Shown: positions 7,514 to 13,172 of the stretch, piece by piece
How positions within the stretch are numbered: the stretch's first letter is position 1
Layout of the letters: each line of letters begins with the position of its first letter
Source of the DNA: Thermococcus sp.
Lineage (GTDB): Archaea; Methanobacteriota_B; Thermococci; Thermococcales; Thermococcaceae
Reading direction: 5' to 3'
DNA length: 13,261 nucleotides
Assembly (NCBI GenBank): GCA_027065835.1
Contig: JAMONK010000081.1
Span: 1-13,261 of the forward strand
Made by a program: the position numbers and the translations under genes
Notes under the pieces: generated by a model
The model's input: only the letters and a program-made list of their open reading frames with translations
The model's database searches: none
What the model was told of the DNA's origin: nothing

Positions 7514-8253
7514 GATTCCTCACCACCTGCCGGTTCAACCGCCCTCATAAAGACTTCCTCCAGGTTCTCGGCGTGGTACCCCTCCTTCAGCTCCTCCGGG
7601 GTTCCTATCTCGATGATCTTTCCGCTGTTTATCAGGGCAACGCGGTCACAGAGAAACTCGACCTCAAGCATGTTGTGGCTGGAGACTAGGAAGGTCGTTC
7701 CCTCCTCCCTGGCGAAGCGTTTTATGGTCTTCCTGATCGTGTAGGCGTTGACTATATCCAGCCCGCTCGCCGGCTCGTCGAGTATCGCCAGCCTGGGCAT
7801 CACCATCAGCGCCCTTGCCAGGAGCAGTTTTCGGGTCATACCCTTTGAGTAGGTGGCCACCTTGTCGTTCAGCCTGTTCCCCAGGTCGGAAATTTTCTTT
7901 CCGAGCTCCACCATCCCCGCCGCCTTTTCCTCGTCCTTGGCGTACAGCCTCGCCATGAAGCGGAGGTACTCGATCCCTGTGAGGTTCTTGTAGGCACCGG
8001 CCTCCTCCGGAAGGTAGCTTATGAGGGCCCGCACCTCCTCGGCTTCCCTGACCACATCGTGCCCGAACACCTCGGCCCTTCCTCCGGTCGGCTTCAGCAG
8101 GGTTGCCAGTATCTTCAGGGTGGTGCTCTTACCCGCCCCGTTGGGTCCGATGAGTCCGAATATCTCCCCCTCTTTGATCTCAAAGCTTATGCCCCTCAGG
8201 GCCCTAACTTTACCGTACTCCTTCTCCAGCTCTTCAACCTTGACAACGGTCAT
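7510..8253 (-). CDS. ABC transporter ATP-binding protein (NatA-like)
   Basis: This cytoplasmic ATPase subunit of 247 residues pairs with the ABC-2 permease encoded just after it. It has Walker A GPNGAGKST (36-44), Walker B LAILDEP (155-161) followed by the D-loop SGLD, and switch His193. Two motifs depart from the textbook: the signature is YSKGM (135-139) instead of LSGGQ, and the Q-loop region reads SYLPEE with no glutamine; both are seen in the NatA-like exporter branch. Its ATG overlaps the stop of the repressor gene by 4 bp and its own stop overlaps the permease ATG by 4 bp. The GGGGAGGGGAGATC stretch upstream contains the ribosome binding site. Co-expression with a repressor points to inducible export, which is inference. 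Confidence 0.93.
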   Translation of the reverse strand: MTVVKVEELEKEYGKVRALRGISFEIKEGEIFGLIGPNGAGKSTTLKILATLLKPTGGRAEVFGHDVVREAEEVRALISYLPEEAGAYKNLTGIEYLRFMARLYAKDEEKAAGMVELGKKISDLGNRLNDKVATYSKGMTRKLLLARALMVMPRLAILDEPASGLDIVNAYTIRKTIKRFAREEGTTFLVSSHNMLEVEFLCDRVALINSGKIIEIGTPEELKEGYHAENLEEVFMRAVEPAGGEES

Positions 8254-8465
8254 GATCTCCCCTCCCCAGGATCTCCTTCATAGATGAATATATCCTCTAT
8301 CCTGACTCCGAAGAAACGGGCCAGCTTAAATGCCAGCCTCAAAGAAGGATCGTACTTTCCCCTCTCTATCGCTATTATCGTTTGCCTCGTTACCTCCAGG
8401 GCCTTGGCAAGCTCCTCCTGGGTTAGGCCCCGCTCCTCACGAAGGTTGCGTAGGCGGTTCTTCAA
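8250..8465 (-). CDS. XRE-family helix-turn-helix transcriptional regulator
   Basis: This small DNA-binding protein of 71 residues is almost all Cro/C1-type helix-turn-helix domain (about 4-58). LTQEELAKALEVTRQTI forms the first helices and turn, and TRQTIIAIERGKYDPS carries the recognition helix. The short tail has no ligand or dimerisation domain, so it probably binds as a dimer to a palindrome. The start is TTG at 8465: an in-frame TGA lies a few codons upstream, and AGGGTGATG provides a good ribosome binding site. It is third in the operon, after two membrane proteins and before the ABC pair, with a 4-bp overlap with the ATPase gene. The tandem palindromes at 9474-9505 are its likely target, implying autoregulation of the whole operon. 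How it senses a signal is unknown. Confidence 0.93.
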   Translation of the reverse strand: MKNRLRNLREERGLTQEELAKALEVTRQTIIAIERGKYDPSLRLAFKLARFFGVRIEDIFIYEGDPGEGRS

Positions 8466-8466
8466 T

Positions 8467-9081
8467 TCACATCACCCTCTGGTAGTACAGCCTGGCGATA
8501 AGCCACGTAAACAGGTACATGGCCAGGAGGCCGAAGAGGAGCGAGCGGGTCCCCACCATCCTCAGAGGGGTAAAACTCGAGATTAAAAAGCCTACAGCGA
8601 CTATGAACAGTAGAACATCGCCCGCCAGCGCCGTGCTCTTGAGCTCAATGAGCCTCTCCCTCTCGTCCACCACCACGGCCTTCCCCTTAAGTTTTTCAGT
8701 GCTCCTCTTGGCGTAAACTATCCAGAGCCCTATGAATGTGAAGGGGAGAATCAACAGCGCCGGCGTTTTGTTGTAACCTTCCACCATCAGAACGGCCATG
8801 ACTGCGGAGACGCCCCCCAATCCCGCCGCCAGGAGGGTCACCTGACGCAGATGAGTCCCTTCCCCGAGAAGGTCCGGTCTGGTGAGGGATAGTCCCACCA
8901 CCCCCCCGGCAAGGCCGATCACGAATATAAACGCACCCACGAAGAGACCGAAGGTCCACTCGGGGGGATTGTACGTAACGGTCATGGTCCCCCCGCTCTC
9001 GTGGTAGAGAATGATCAGGTACGCGGTGTAGACCACCGCTGAGATAACGATCAGGGCCACCAGGTTCCGCTTCTGTTCCAT
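8467..9081 (-). CDS. DUF2178-like multi-spanning membrane protein
   Basis: This membrane protein has 204 residues and six hydrophobic helices (about 8-25, 43-66, 80-100, 108-124, 152-170 and 179-199). Between helices four and five lies a cytoplasmic-type segment with VVVDERERLIELKST (137-150). The DER...IE pattern there is typical of small archaeal and bacterial membrane proteins annotated DUF2178, often found beside XRE-type regulators. Biochemical function is unknown. Its ATG directly abuts the stop of the preceding paralogous gene (TGAATG). Its last codons contain the ribosome binding site of the following regulator gene, so translation is coupled. A sensor, immunity or transporter-accessory role is possible by context only. 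Confidence 0.82.
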   Translation of the reverse strand: MEQKRNLVALIVISAVVYTAYLIILYHESGGTMTVTYNPPEWTFGLFVGAFIFVIGLAGGVVGLSLTRPDLLGEGTHLRQVTLLAAGLGGVSAVMAVLMVEGYNKTPALLILPFTFIGLWIVYAKRSTEKLKGKAVVVDERERLIELKSTALAGDVLLFIVAVGFLISSFTPLRMVGTRSLLFGLLAMYLFTWLIARLYYQRVM

Positions 9082-9462
9082 TCACATCACCCTAGCGTAG
9101 CGATGCTTGAGGTACAGCTTGAGGGTCGAGGCCAAGATCATCAGGCCAAGGGCCAGGTAGTAGGCACTCCTCAGGTTTGGCTCATCATCGGAGAGAAGGG
9201 AAAGTGCCACGACCGCAAAGGCCAGGGCCAGCACCAGCACCTGAAGGGTTCTCCGTGAGGCCATCTCCTCGATGCGGAGCGTTCTCTCGTCGCTTATAAT
9301 CTCACCGCGCCCTTTGAGCCACTCGGCGTAGAGGAACGAAACCGCGACTGCCGCCGCCAGAACGCCAAAAGCCAGCGCAACGTTTCCCATCCACAGCGCT
9401 ACTGCCAGTAAAGAGGCCGTTGTTGCCGGGATTGCGTAGCCTATAATTCTCCATCTCTCCAT
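9082..9462 (-). CDS. Small DUF2178-like membrane protein, first gene of the repressor/ABC operon
   Basis: This protein has 126 residues and four hydrophobic helices (about 6-24, 27-45, 72-90 and 98-116). The loop between helices two and three holds EIISDERTLRIEEMAS (54-69), the same DER...IE pattern as the next gene's protein, so the two look like paralogs with the shorter one lacking the N-terminal pair of helices. Both also end in ArgValMet. ATG at 9462 is preceded by GGTGG as ribosome binding site. Starts further upstream would enter the operator and promoter. It is the first gene after the promoter at 9508-9516. The function is unknown, and nothing suggests enzymatic activity. Confidence 0.8.
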   Translation of the reverse strand: MERWRIIGYAIPATTASLLAVALWMGNVALAFGVLAAAVAVSFLYAEWLKGRGEIISDERTLRIEEMASRRTLQVLVLALAFAVVALSLLSDDEPNLRSAYYLALGLMILASTLKLYLKHRYARVM

Positions 9463-9473
9463 GTTCCCACCAT

Positions 9474-9505
9474 GTAAAGTTTCCTTTACGTAAAGCTTCC
9501 TTTAC
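9474..9505. promoter_or_regulatory. Tandem 16-bp palindromic operators of the XRE/ABC operon
   Basis: Two copies of a 16-bp palindrome abut exactly: GTAAAGTTTCCTTTAC (9474-9489) and GTAAAGCTTCCTTTAC (9490-9505). They differ at one spacer base, and their junction, CTTTACGTAAAG, is itself a perfect 12-bp palindrome. On the minus strand they lie directly after the TATA box (9508-9516) and span the predicted transcription start near 9487, ending 11 bp before the first start codon. A protein bound here would block RNA polymerase recruitment. The XRE regulator encoded in the operon is the obvious candidate ligand; this pairing is inference. Confidence 0.8.
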
Positions 9506-9507
9506 AT

Positions 9508-9516
9508 CTTTATAAG
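9508..9516 (-). promoter_or_regulatory. TATA box of the five-gene operon
   Basis: On the minus strand this reads CTTATAAAG, a near-consensus archaeal TATA box. The expected start is near 9487, about 25 bp before the ATG at 9462. No comparable box is apparent between the five genes, so it probably drives all of them. Confidence 0.72.
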
Positions 9517-9530
9517 TCTTTTCCCTCAAA

Positions 9531-9540
9531 GCTTTTAAAG
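9531..9540 (+). promoter_or_regulatory. TATA box of tRNA-Leu
   Basis: GCTTTTAAAG with purine-rich CAAA before it sits 24-33 bp upstream of the tRNA 5' end. This is the normal spacing for a Thermococcales tRNA promoter. It is back to back with the operon promoter at 9508-9516. Confidence 0.62.
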
Positions 9541-9563
9541 GAAGAGCGAAAACTCCCTTCCGC

Positions 9564-9651
9564 GCGGGGGTTGCCGAGCCTGGCCAAAGGCGCGGGATTT
9601 AGGGTCCCGTCCCGTAGGGGTTCGCGGGTTCGAATCCCGTCCCCCGCACCA
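9564..9651 (+). tRNA. tRNA-Leu (anticodon TAG)
   Basis: Class II tRNA with a long variable arm. The acceptor arms GCGGGGG and CCCCCGC pair fully. The anticodon stem CGGGA/TCCCG closes the loop TTTAGGG, giving anticodon TAG. The T-arm contains GCGGG-TTCGAAT-CCCGT. Discriminator A and encoded CCA are present, no intron is seen, and G15 is present as the archaeosine site. Confidence 0.96.
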
Positions 9652-9921
9652 GAAACTTTGATTTGTGGGTTGCTCAAAATGCCTTTTCTGTTAAACTGAT
9701 GGAAAAGTCAGCCGTGCAATTGTCAGGTGCAGCCAGTACACTGGTCTGACCTTTAAATCGGGCCTCTAAAACGGTTTCATATTCTTATTGGCGCTCGAAG
9801 GACGCCTTCTTAGAGTGGAACACTTGTCAAAGAGTAACTCGAGTAGAAACCCATTCTAAGACTCGCAACTTTCAAAAAAGCACTACTCTTCCGCCAGCGC
9901 TTTCATCAGAAAGGGCTGTTG
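9652..9921. other. Intergenic region between tRNA-Leu and tRNA-Val, no convincing gene
   Basis: No credible ORF on either strand. It contains the direct repeat GTCAGccGTGCA (9707-9718) and GTCAGGTGCA (9722-9731). It also has a nested inverted repeat in which GTCAG (9722-9726) pairs with CTGAC (9746-9750) and CCAGT with ACTGG inside (9733-9744). This is followed by a symmetric TATA-like ACCTTTAAATC (9749-9759). The right end is the transcribed trailer of tRNA-Val. An unannotated small RNA or the remnant of a regulated gene is possible; neither is shown. Confidence 0.4.
9874..9879 (-). terminator. Oligo-T terminator after tRNA-Val
   Basis: On the minus strand six T residues follow AGTAGTGC about 42 nt after the tRNA-Val 3' end. 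Archaeal RNA polymerase stops at such T runs. A small hairpin, CTTTC-TGAT-GAAAG, lies in the trailer just after the tRNA. Confidence 0.5.
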
Positions 9922-9999
9922 TGGTGGGCCCGCGGGGACTTGAACCCCGGACCTCCACCGTGTGAGGGTGGCGTCATAACCAGTCTAGACCACGGGCCC
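9922..9999 (-). tRNA. tRNA-Val (anticodon CAC)
   Basis: Acceptor arms GGGCCCG and CGGGCCC pair fully. Anticodon stem CCACC/GGTGG closes loop CTCACAC, giving CAC for GTG codons. The T-arm is GGGG-TTCAAGT-CCCC. Discriminator A and encoded CCA are present, no intron is seen, and G15 is present. Confidence 0.96.
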
Positions 10000-10023
10000 G
10001 TCGAAAATAATGCCCAAAGCATG

Positions 10024-10033
10024 AAATATAAAG
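10024..10033 (-). promoter_or_regulatory. TATA box of tRNA-Val
   Basis: The minus strand reads CTTTATATTT centred about 30 bp before the tRNA 5' end, with GCGAAAG as a purine-rich upstream element. It lies between the tRNA and the end of dphB. Confidence 0.6.
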
Positions 10034-10046
10034 CTTTCGCTGGGCT

Positions 10047-10841
10047 TCAGGTTTCTTCCAGTATCTCCCTTGGAGCCCCTCCGAACTCCACCAGATATTC
10101 CGCTTCAACGATGTGGAGCCGCCCCGGGACAACCATGACATGGGGCTGCCTTCCGAAGTCCTCGTTTATCATGTCTTTAACGTAGCCCGCCCGCAGTGTT
10201 GGATTCAGAGAGCCCGCCCTTGCAAGGACAACTACTAGAGTGTCGGGCGTGAAAATTCCATCTCCTTTCCTATCCTCCACCTGGAGGAGTATCTCCATCG
10301 CCTCGTTGGCGGTCATGTAGCGGTTTTGGTGGGCTTTTATGTCGAGGAAGAGCATTGTGTGAAGGCCCCTCTCCCGGTTCTCCCTGATCACGTCGTAGTG
10401 GCTAGTCGGAAACCAGTTTTTCTCCGGATACGCCACCGTGGCGCTCTTCCCGAACTTATATATCTGAAGGCCCGTTATGGCGATCGCAGAGTAGATGCTG
10501 GGTGCGTGGATTACGTAGCTTTCGATACCCATCCTCTTTGCCCTTATTCTGAGGTCGGAGTGCGTTGTTGCCACCATGGGATCCCCTGCCGTCAAAAAGG
10601 CAACGTCTTTGTCCCTGGCCTCACTGAGAACGGTGCGCTCAAAGTTGAGCTCAACGTCCTCTCTGCTGAGCCTCCTTATGGTTTTGCCTATCATGGCCTC
10701 TATTCTGCTCATCGTCGTCCCGGCCAGCAGGGACGTGTAGAACTCCGCGAACACCAAGTCGCATTTCTTAGCGGTCTCAAGCCCTTTGAGAGTGACGTCC
10801 TTCTCATCATAAAGACCGAGCCCTATGAAGTAAATCGCCAT
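10047..10841 (-). CDS. dphB: Diphthine synthase
   Basis: This S-adenosylmethionine-dependent methyltransferase methylates the 3-amino-3-carboxypropyl histidine on elongation factor 2 during diphthamide synthesis. It has 264 residues, the usual archaeal length. It opens with the tetrapyrrole-methylase-type strand MAIYFIGLGLYDEKDVTLKG, carries LTAGDPMVATTH (83-94), the SAM-binding GDP loop, and continues with HAPSIYSAI and an Arg/His-rich C-terminal half containing PHVMVVPGRLHIVEAEYL. The ATG at 10841 follows a GGTGAG ribosome binding site, and the predicted transcription start is near 10850, leaving a very short leader. It stands alone, with its own promoter, between tRNA genes. Nothing unusual was seen in the sequence. 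Confidence 0.95.
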   Translation of the reverse strand: MAIYFIGLGLYDEKDVTLKGLETAKKCDLVFAEFYTSLLAGTTMSRIEAMIGKTIRRLSREDVELNFERTVLSEARDKDVAFLTAGDPMVATTHSDLRIRAKRMGIESYVIHAPSIYSAIAITGLQIYKFGKSATVAYPEKNWFPTSHYDVIRENRERGLHTMLFLDIKAHQNRYMTANEAMEILLQVEDRKGDGIFTPDTLVVVLARAGSLNPTLRAGYVKDMINEDFGRQPHVMVVPGRLHIVEAEYLVEFGGAPREILEET

Positions 10842-10870
10842 CGTCTCACCGGCGGAAGTTCCCCCCTCAC

Positions 10871-10880
10871 CTTTTAAGAT
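10871..10880 (-). promoter_or_regulatory. TATA box of dphB
   Basis: The minus strand reads ATCTTAAAAG centred about 34 bp before the dphB ATG. The transcript would begin near 10850, just before the ribosome binding site. The element is fairly symmetric, so weak plus-strand use cannot be excluded. Confidence 0.5.
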
Positions 10881-10882
10881 TA

Positions 10883-10962
10883 CCCCAGCGGCTCATGCCG
10901 ACTTCATGTTGCCCGTAGAGGGCACCTCAGCGCCGCCTCAACAAGTGCCCTCTGCTGTGGGG
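10883..10962. other. Foldable intergenic element (possible small RNA), strand undetermined
   Basis: This ORF-free stretch can fold into a closed two-hairpin structure. An outer stem pairs CCCCA (10883-10887) with TGGGG (10958-10962). One inner hairpin is CGGC-TCAT-GCCG (10889-10900). The other is a long hairpin with arms at 10915-10925 and 10945-10955, whose nine core pairs AGAGGGCAC/GTGCCCTCT are perfect, around a 19-nt loop. It lies upstream of the dphB promoter, so it is not the dphB leader. A TATA-like ATAAAAAGC on the minus strand (11003-11011) could drive it. No C/D box pair or clear ACA box was found. Confidence 0.35.
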
Positions 10963-11049
10963 ATGAAAACTGGCTGTGAACTGAGTTACTTTGAACCCTT
11001 CAGCTTTTTATGGGGGAGCTGGCCTCAAAGTCCACCAGAAAAGCTGATG

Positions 11050-11127
11050 TGGTGCGGTGGCCGGGATTCGAACCCGGGTTACCGGCTTGGAAGGCCGGTG
11101 TCCTAGACCAGGCTAGACTACCACCGC
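11050..11127 (-). tRNA. tRNA-Gly (anticodon TCC)
   Basis: Acceptor arms GCGGTGG and CCACCGC pair fully. Anticodon stem CCGGC/GCCGG closes loop CTTCCAA, giving TCC. The T-arm is CCGGG/CCCGG-type around TTCGAAT. Discriminator A and encoded CCA are present, and no intron is seen. It starts 10 bp after the CCA of tRNA-Phe with no room for a promoter, so the two are co-transcribed. Confidence 0.96.
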
Positions 11128-11137
11128 TTTGAGAGAA

Positions 11138-11214
11138 TGGTGGGGCGAGGGGGATTTGAACCCCCGACACCCGGATCTTCAGTCCGGCGCTCTCCCAGGC
11201 TGAGCTACCGCCCC
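11138..11214 (-). tRNA. tRNA-Phe (anticodon GAA)
   Basis: The acceptor arms GGGGCGG and TCGCCCC pair, with one G-T wobble at the inner end. Anticodon stem CCGGA/TCCGG closes loop CTGAAGA, giving GAA. The T-arm is GGGGG-TTCAAAT-CCCCC. Discriminator A and encoded CCA are present, no intron is seen, and G15 is present. It is first in a two-tRNA transcript with tRNA-Gly. Confidence 0.96.
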
Positions 11215-11240
11215 ACGTCCAAAGATAAAAGGCCGGAGCG

Positions 11241-11250
11241 AATTTATAAA
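11241..11250 (-). promoter_or_regulatory. TATA box of the tRNA-Phe/tRNA-Gly transcript
   Basis: The minus strand reads TTTATAAATT, with the purine-rich CGCAAGA before it. Its centre is about 31 bp upstream of the tRNA-Phe 5' end. It lies between the end of queC and the tRNA. Confidence 0.65.
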
Positions 11251-11306
11251 TCTTGCGGTGACCCAGAAGCGGAGCCGTTACAACGGAAGGAGTTTGGGGG
11301 AGGAAG

Positions 11307-12026
11307 TCATACCCTTGGCTCAAGAGCGTAAACGGTCCTGTCCTCACCGATGGCCTCGATCAGACCGCGATGCCTCCTGACGCAGCTCTCGCACTCGCCG
11401 CAGTGTATCGGCTTCCCGTCCTCGGTGAAGCCCCTTGGCATGTAGCAGGAGTTGGAGTACTCGTACTTGGCGCCAAGCTCCTTAAGGAGTTTCGCTATGC
11501 CCTTCTTATCGAAGTCAATGAGCGGAGCGACCACCTTAACCTCGGCCATCGTTCCGTACTTCAGCATCTCGTTCATCCTCTCGACGAACTCCGGGGTGTT
11601 GTCCGGGAAGGTAGCCCCTTCCTCAGCGTTGAAACCGACGATTATGTCCCCGCCACCGAGGGCATCGAGGAGAGATGCGGCGACGCTTATCAGGACGACG
11701 TTACGAGCTGGAACCCACACGCTTTTTGCCGTCTCCTGCGCAACGCTCATGTCTTCCAGCTCCTCCGCCGTAACCTTCGGCGTCTCGCCTCCCACCAATG
11801 TCGTCCCCCGCAGTTTGGAAAACTCCTCGAGGAAATCAAGGGGAACTATTCTCAGCGGGACGTCCAGCTCCTTCGAGAAGAACTCGGCCACTCTGTTAGT
11901 CACACGCTCCTCATTGCTTCCGTAGTTGATGACGAGCATTATGACTTCATCGTAATTCTTCCTCGCCCAGTAAAGGCAAGCAGTACTATCCAATCCACCC
12001 GAAAACAACACGACCGCACGTTTCAT
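11307..12026 (-). CDS. queC: 7-cyano-7-deazaguanine synthase
   Basis: QueC converts 7-carboxy-7-deazaguanine to preQ0 with ATP and ammonia. In archaea preQ0 is inserted at position 15 of tRNA and becomes archaeosine. The protein has 239 residues. The PP-loop SGGLDS (9-14) binds ATP, and a C-terminal zinc site is formed by Cys194, Cys209, Cys212 and Cys215 (SCYMP and CGECESC). The ATG follows a strong GGGGTGAT ribosome binding site. A TATA-like box overlaps the upstream pyrD stop codon, so queC can be transcribed separately. It lies among tRNA genes that all carry the G15 target base; the grouping may be incidental. Confidence 0.96.
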   Translation of the reverse strand: MKRAVVLFSGGLDSTACLYWARKNYDEVIMLVINYGSNEERVTNRVAEFFSKELDVPLRIVPLDFLEEFSKLRGTTLVGGETPKVTAEELEDMSVAQETAKSVWVPARNVVLISVAASLLDALGGGDIIVGFNAEEGATFPDNTPEFVERMNEMLKYGTMAEVKVVAPLIDFDKKGIAKLLKELGAKYEYSNSCYMPRGFTEDGKPIHCGECESCVRRHRGLIEAIGEDRTVYALEPRV

Positions 12027-12056
12027 GATATCACCCCTTAGATAAAAGTCGAGCTG

Positions 12057-12067
12057 AAAATTAAAAA
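12057..12067 (-). promoter_or_regulatory. TATA-like promoter of queC
   Basis: The minus strand reads TTTTTAATTTT about 35 bp before the queC ATG, immediately after the pyrD stop codon. Predicted transcription would start near 12036, just ahead of the ribosome binding site. Confidence 0.45.
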
Positions 12068-12068
12068 C

Positions 12069-12971
12069 CTACTCCAAGGCAAGTCCCACTATCTCCTCAA
12101 CGCTCGAAAAACCTTCGGCGGCGAGGTACGCCTCGATGCCCTCGTTGATCTCCCGGAAGACATTCCATCCACGGAGCGAAACTGCCGTCCCGATCTGGAG
12201 AGCTGAAGCGCCGGCGAGGAGGAACTCTACCGCATCCTGCCACGCGGTTATCCCGCCGATGCCTATGACCGGGATGCCGAGGGCCCTCGCGAGGTCGTAA
12301 ACCGCCCTCAGTGCGACGGGCTTAACGCCGGGTCCGGAGTAGCCGCCGACGCGGTTGCTGAGAACCGGCTTTTTAGCATGAACATCTATCGCTATCGCCT
12401 TCAGCGTGTTTATCGCTGAGACAGCATCCGCCCCTGCTTTTTCAGCGGCCAGACCGAGCTTTGTTATGTCGTCTATGTTCGGCGTCAGCTTCGCGATGAC
12501 GGGCTTATCCGTTGCGTCCTTGACAGCTTTAACAACCTCATAGACGTTCTCCGGCCGCTGGCCGATTTCCATGCCGTAGCCCTTTGCATGAGGGCAGCTG
12601 AGGTTCAGCTCAAAGGCATCCGCCACGTCACTCAGCTTCTCAGCGAGAAAGGCGAATTCCTCCGGTGTTCCACCAAAAATCGAGACTATCAGAGGGAAGT
12701 CAAAGGTGTAGCCTTCAACCATCTCAAGGAAGCCCTCCCAGCCCGGATTGGGTAGACCCATCGCGTTTATCAGGCCATATGGGAGCTCGACTATAGTGGG
12801 GTTCCCATATCCATCCCTAGGTTCGATCCCGATTGACTTTGTTACCACTCCCCCGGCGCCTTCCTCGTGGGCGCGTATCCACTGTTCAGGGGTTTTATCG
12901 TTGATACCCGATGCGAGGATGAGCGGATTCTCAAACTTCATCCCCAAAAGCTCAACTTCAAGACCTGCCAT
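12069..12971 (-). CDS. pyrD: Dihydroorotate dehydrogenase, class 1B catalytic subunit
   Basis: This flavoprotein oxidises dihydroorotate to orotate, the fourth step of pyrimidine synthesis. It has 300 residues and a TIM-barrel fold. Visible are the FMN/substrate lysine in VVTKSIG (about 42-48), the INAMGLPNPG loop (68-77), and NLSCPH (123-128) with catalytic Cys126, which places it in class 1 and, with its length, in class 1B. Late phosphate-binding motifs include PVIGIGGI and GASALQIGTA. Class 1B enzymes normally pair with an iron-sulfur/FAD subunit, PyrK; that gene is not in this window. The start ATG at 12971 follows a GGTGCTGTGGA region and lies about 35 bp from its TATA box. The gene diverges from tRNA-Lys. 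Confidence 0.95.
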   Translation of the reverse strand: MAGLEVELLGMKFENPLILASGINDKTPEQWIRAHEEGAGGVVTKSIGIEPRDGYGNPTIVELPYGLINAMGLPNPGWEGFLEMVEGYTFDFPLIVSIFGGTPEEFAFLAEKLSDVADAFELNLSCPHAKGYGMEIGQRPENVYEVVKAVKDATDKPVIAKLTPNIDDITKLGLAAEKAGADAVSAINTLKAIAIDVHAKKPVLSNRVGGYSGPGVKPVALRAVYDLARALGIPVIGIGGITAWQDAVEFLLAGASALQIGTAVSLRGWNVFREINEGIEAYLAAEGFSSVEEIVGLALE

Positions 12972-13001
12972 TCCACAGCACCAGAGGGAGATGCTCGGAA
13001 A

Positions 13002-13011
13002 CCTTTAAGGG
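13002..13011 (-). promoter_or_regulatory. TATA box of pyrD
   Basis: The minus strand reads CCCTTAAAGG. The predicted start lies near 12981, leaving a leader of about 10 bp before the ATG. It is back to back with the tRNA-Lys promoter. Confidence 0.55.
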
Positions 13012-13033
13012 TTTTGGGTGACGGGGGCAAAGC

Positions 13034-13041
13034 TTATAAAA
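13034..13041 (+). promoter_or_regulatory. TATA box of tRNA-Lys
   Basis: TTATAAAA preceded by the purine-rich GGCAAAGC, centred about 28 bp before the tRNA 5' end. The spacing and upstream element match other tRNA promoters in this window. Confidence 0.7.
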
Positions 13042-13065
13042 TGCAGTCTCGGTTAAAGAGGGGGA

Positions 13066-13143
13066 GGGCCGGTAGCTCAGCCTGGTTAGAGCGCGGGGCT
13101 TTTAACCCCGTGGCCGCGGGTTCGAATCCCGCCCGGCCCGCCA
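13066..13143 (+). tRNA. tRNA-Lys (anticodon TTT)
   Basis: Acceptor arms GGGCCGG and CCGGCCC pair fully. Anticodon stem CGGGG/CCCCG closes loop CTTTTAA, giving TTT. The T-arm is GCGGG-TTCGAAT-CCCGC. The discriminator base is G and CCA is encoded. No intron is seen, and G15 is present. Confidence 0.96.
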
Positions 13144-13148
13144 TCCAG

Positions 13149-13172
13149 CAAACTTTTCTGGCGAAAAGTTTG
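13149..13172. repeat. Perfect inverted repeat in the tRNA-Lys trailer
   Basis: Arms CAAACTTTTC (13149-13158) and GAAAAGTTTG (13163-13172) flank TGGC. The right arm runs into the 10-bp palindrome TTTGATCAAA (13169-13178). It begins 6 bp after the tRNA CCA. It could fold as a trailer hairpin, mark a dispersed repeat, or bind a regulator. The rest of the window to 13261 is AT-rich with no gene; GGTTTTATAGTCC near 13202 may belong to a gene beyond the edge. Confidence 0.6.

Noticed and set aside
6218..9563. Idea that the five-gene operon is an integrated island at tRNA-Leu
   Set aside because: No repeat of the tRNA-Leu 3' end was seen at the far side, there is no integrase, and codon usage looks like the neighbours.
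9652..9921. Possible C/D box guide RNA (CTGATGG and CTGA-like motifs; TGATGA on the minus strand near 9904-9909)
   Set aside because: No properly spaced C, D', C', D set is present on either strand. The single TGATGA lies in the tRNA-Val trailer hairpin with no CTGA at the right distance.
9652..9921. CRISPR-like repeat fragments
   Set aside because: There is no regularly spaced repeat unit and no spacer pattern.
10326..10877. Plus-strand frame of 183 codons opposite dphB
   Set aside because: It is a shadow of the diphthine synthase gene, with no motif and no start signal.
11370..12041. Plus-strand frame of 223 codons opposite queC
   Set aside because: QueC on the minus strand has a complete PP-loop and zinc site. 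The long antisense frame is explained by GC-rich codon bias.
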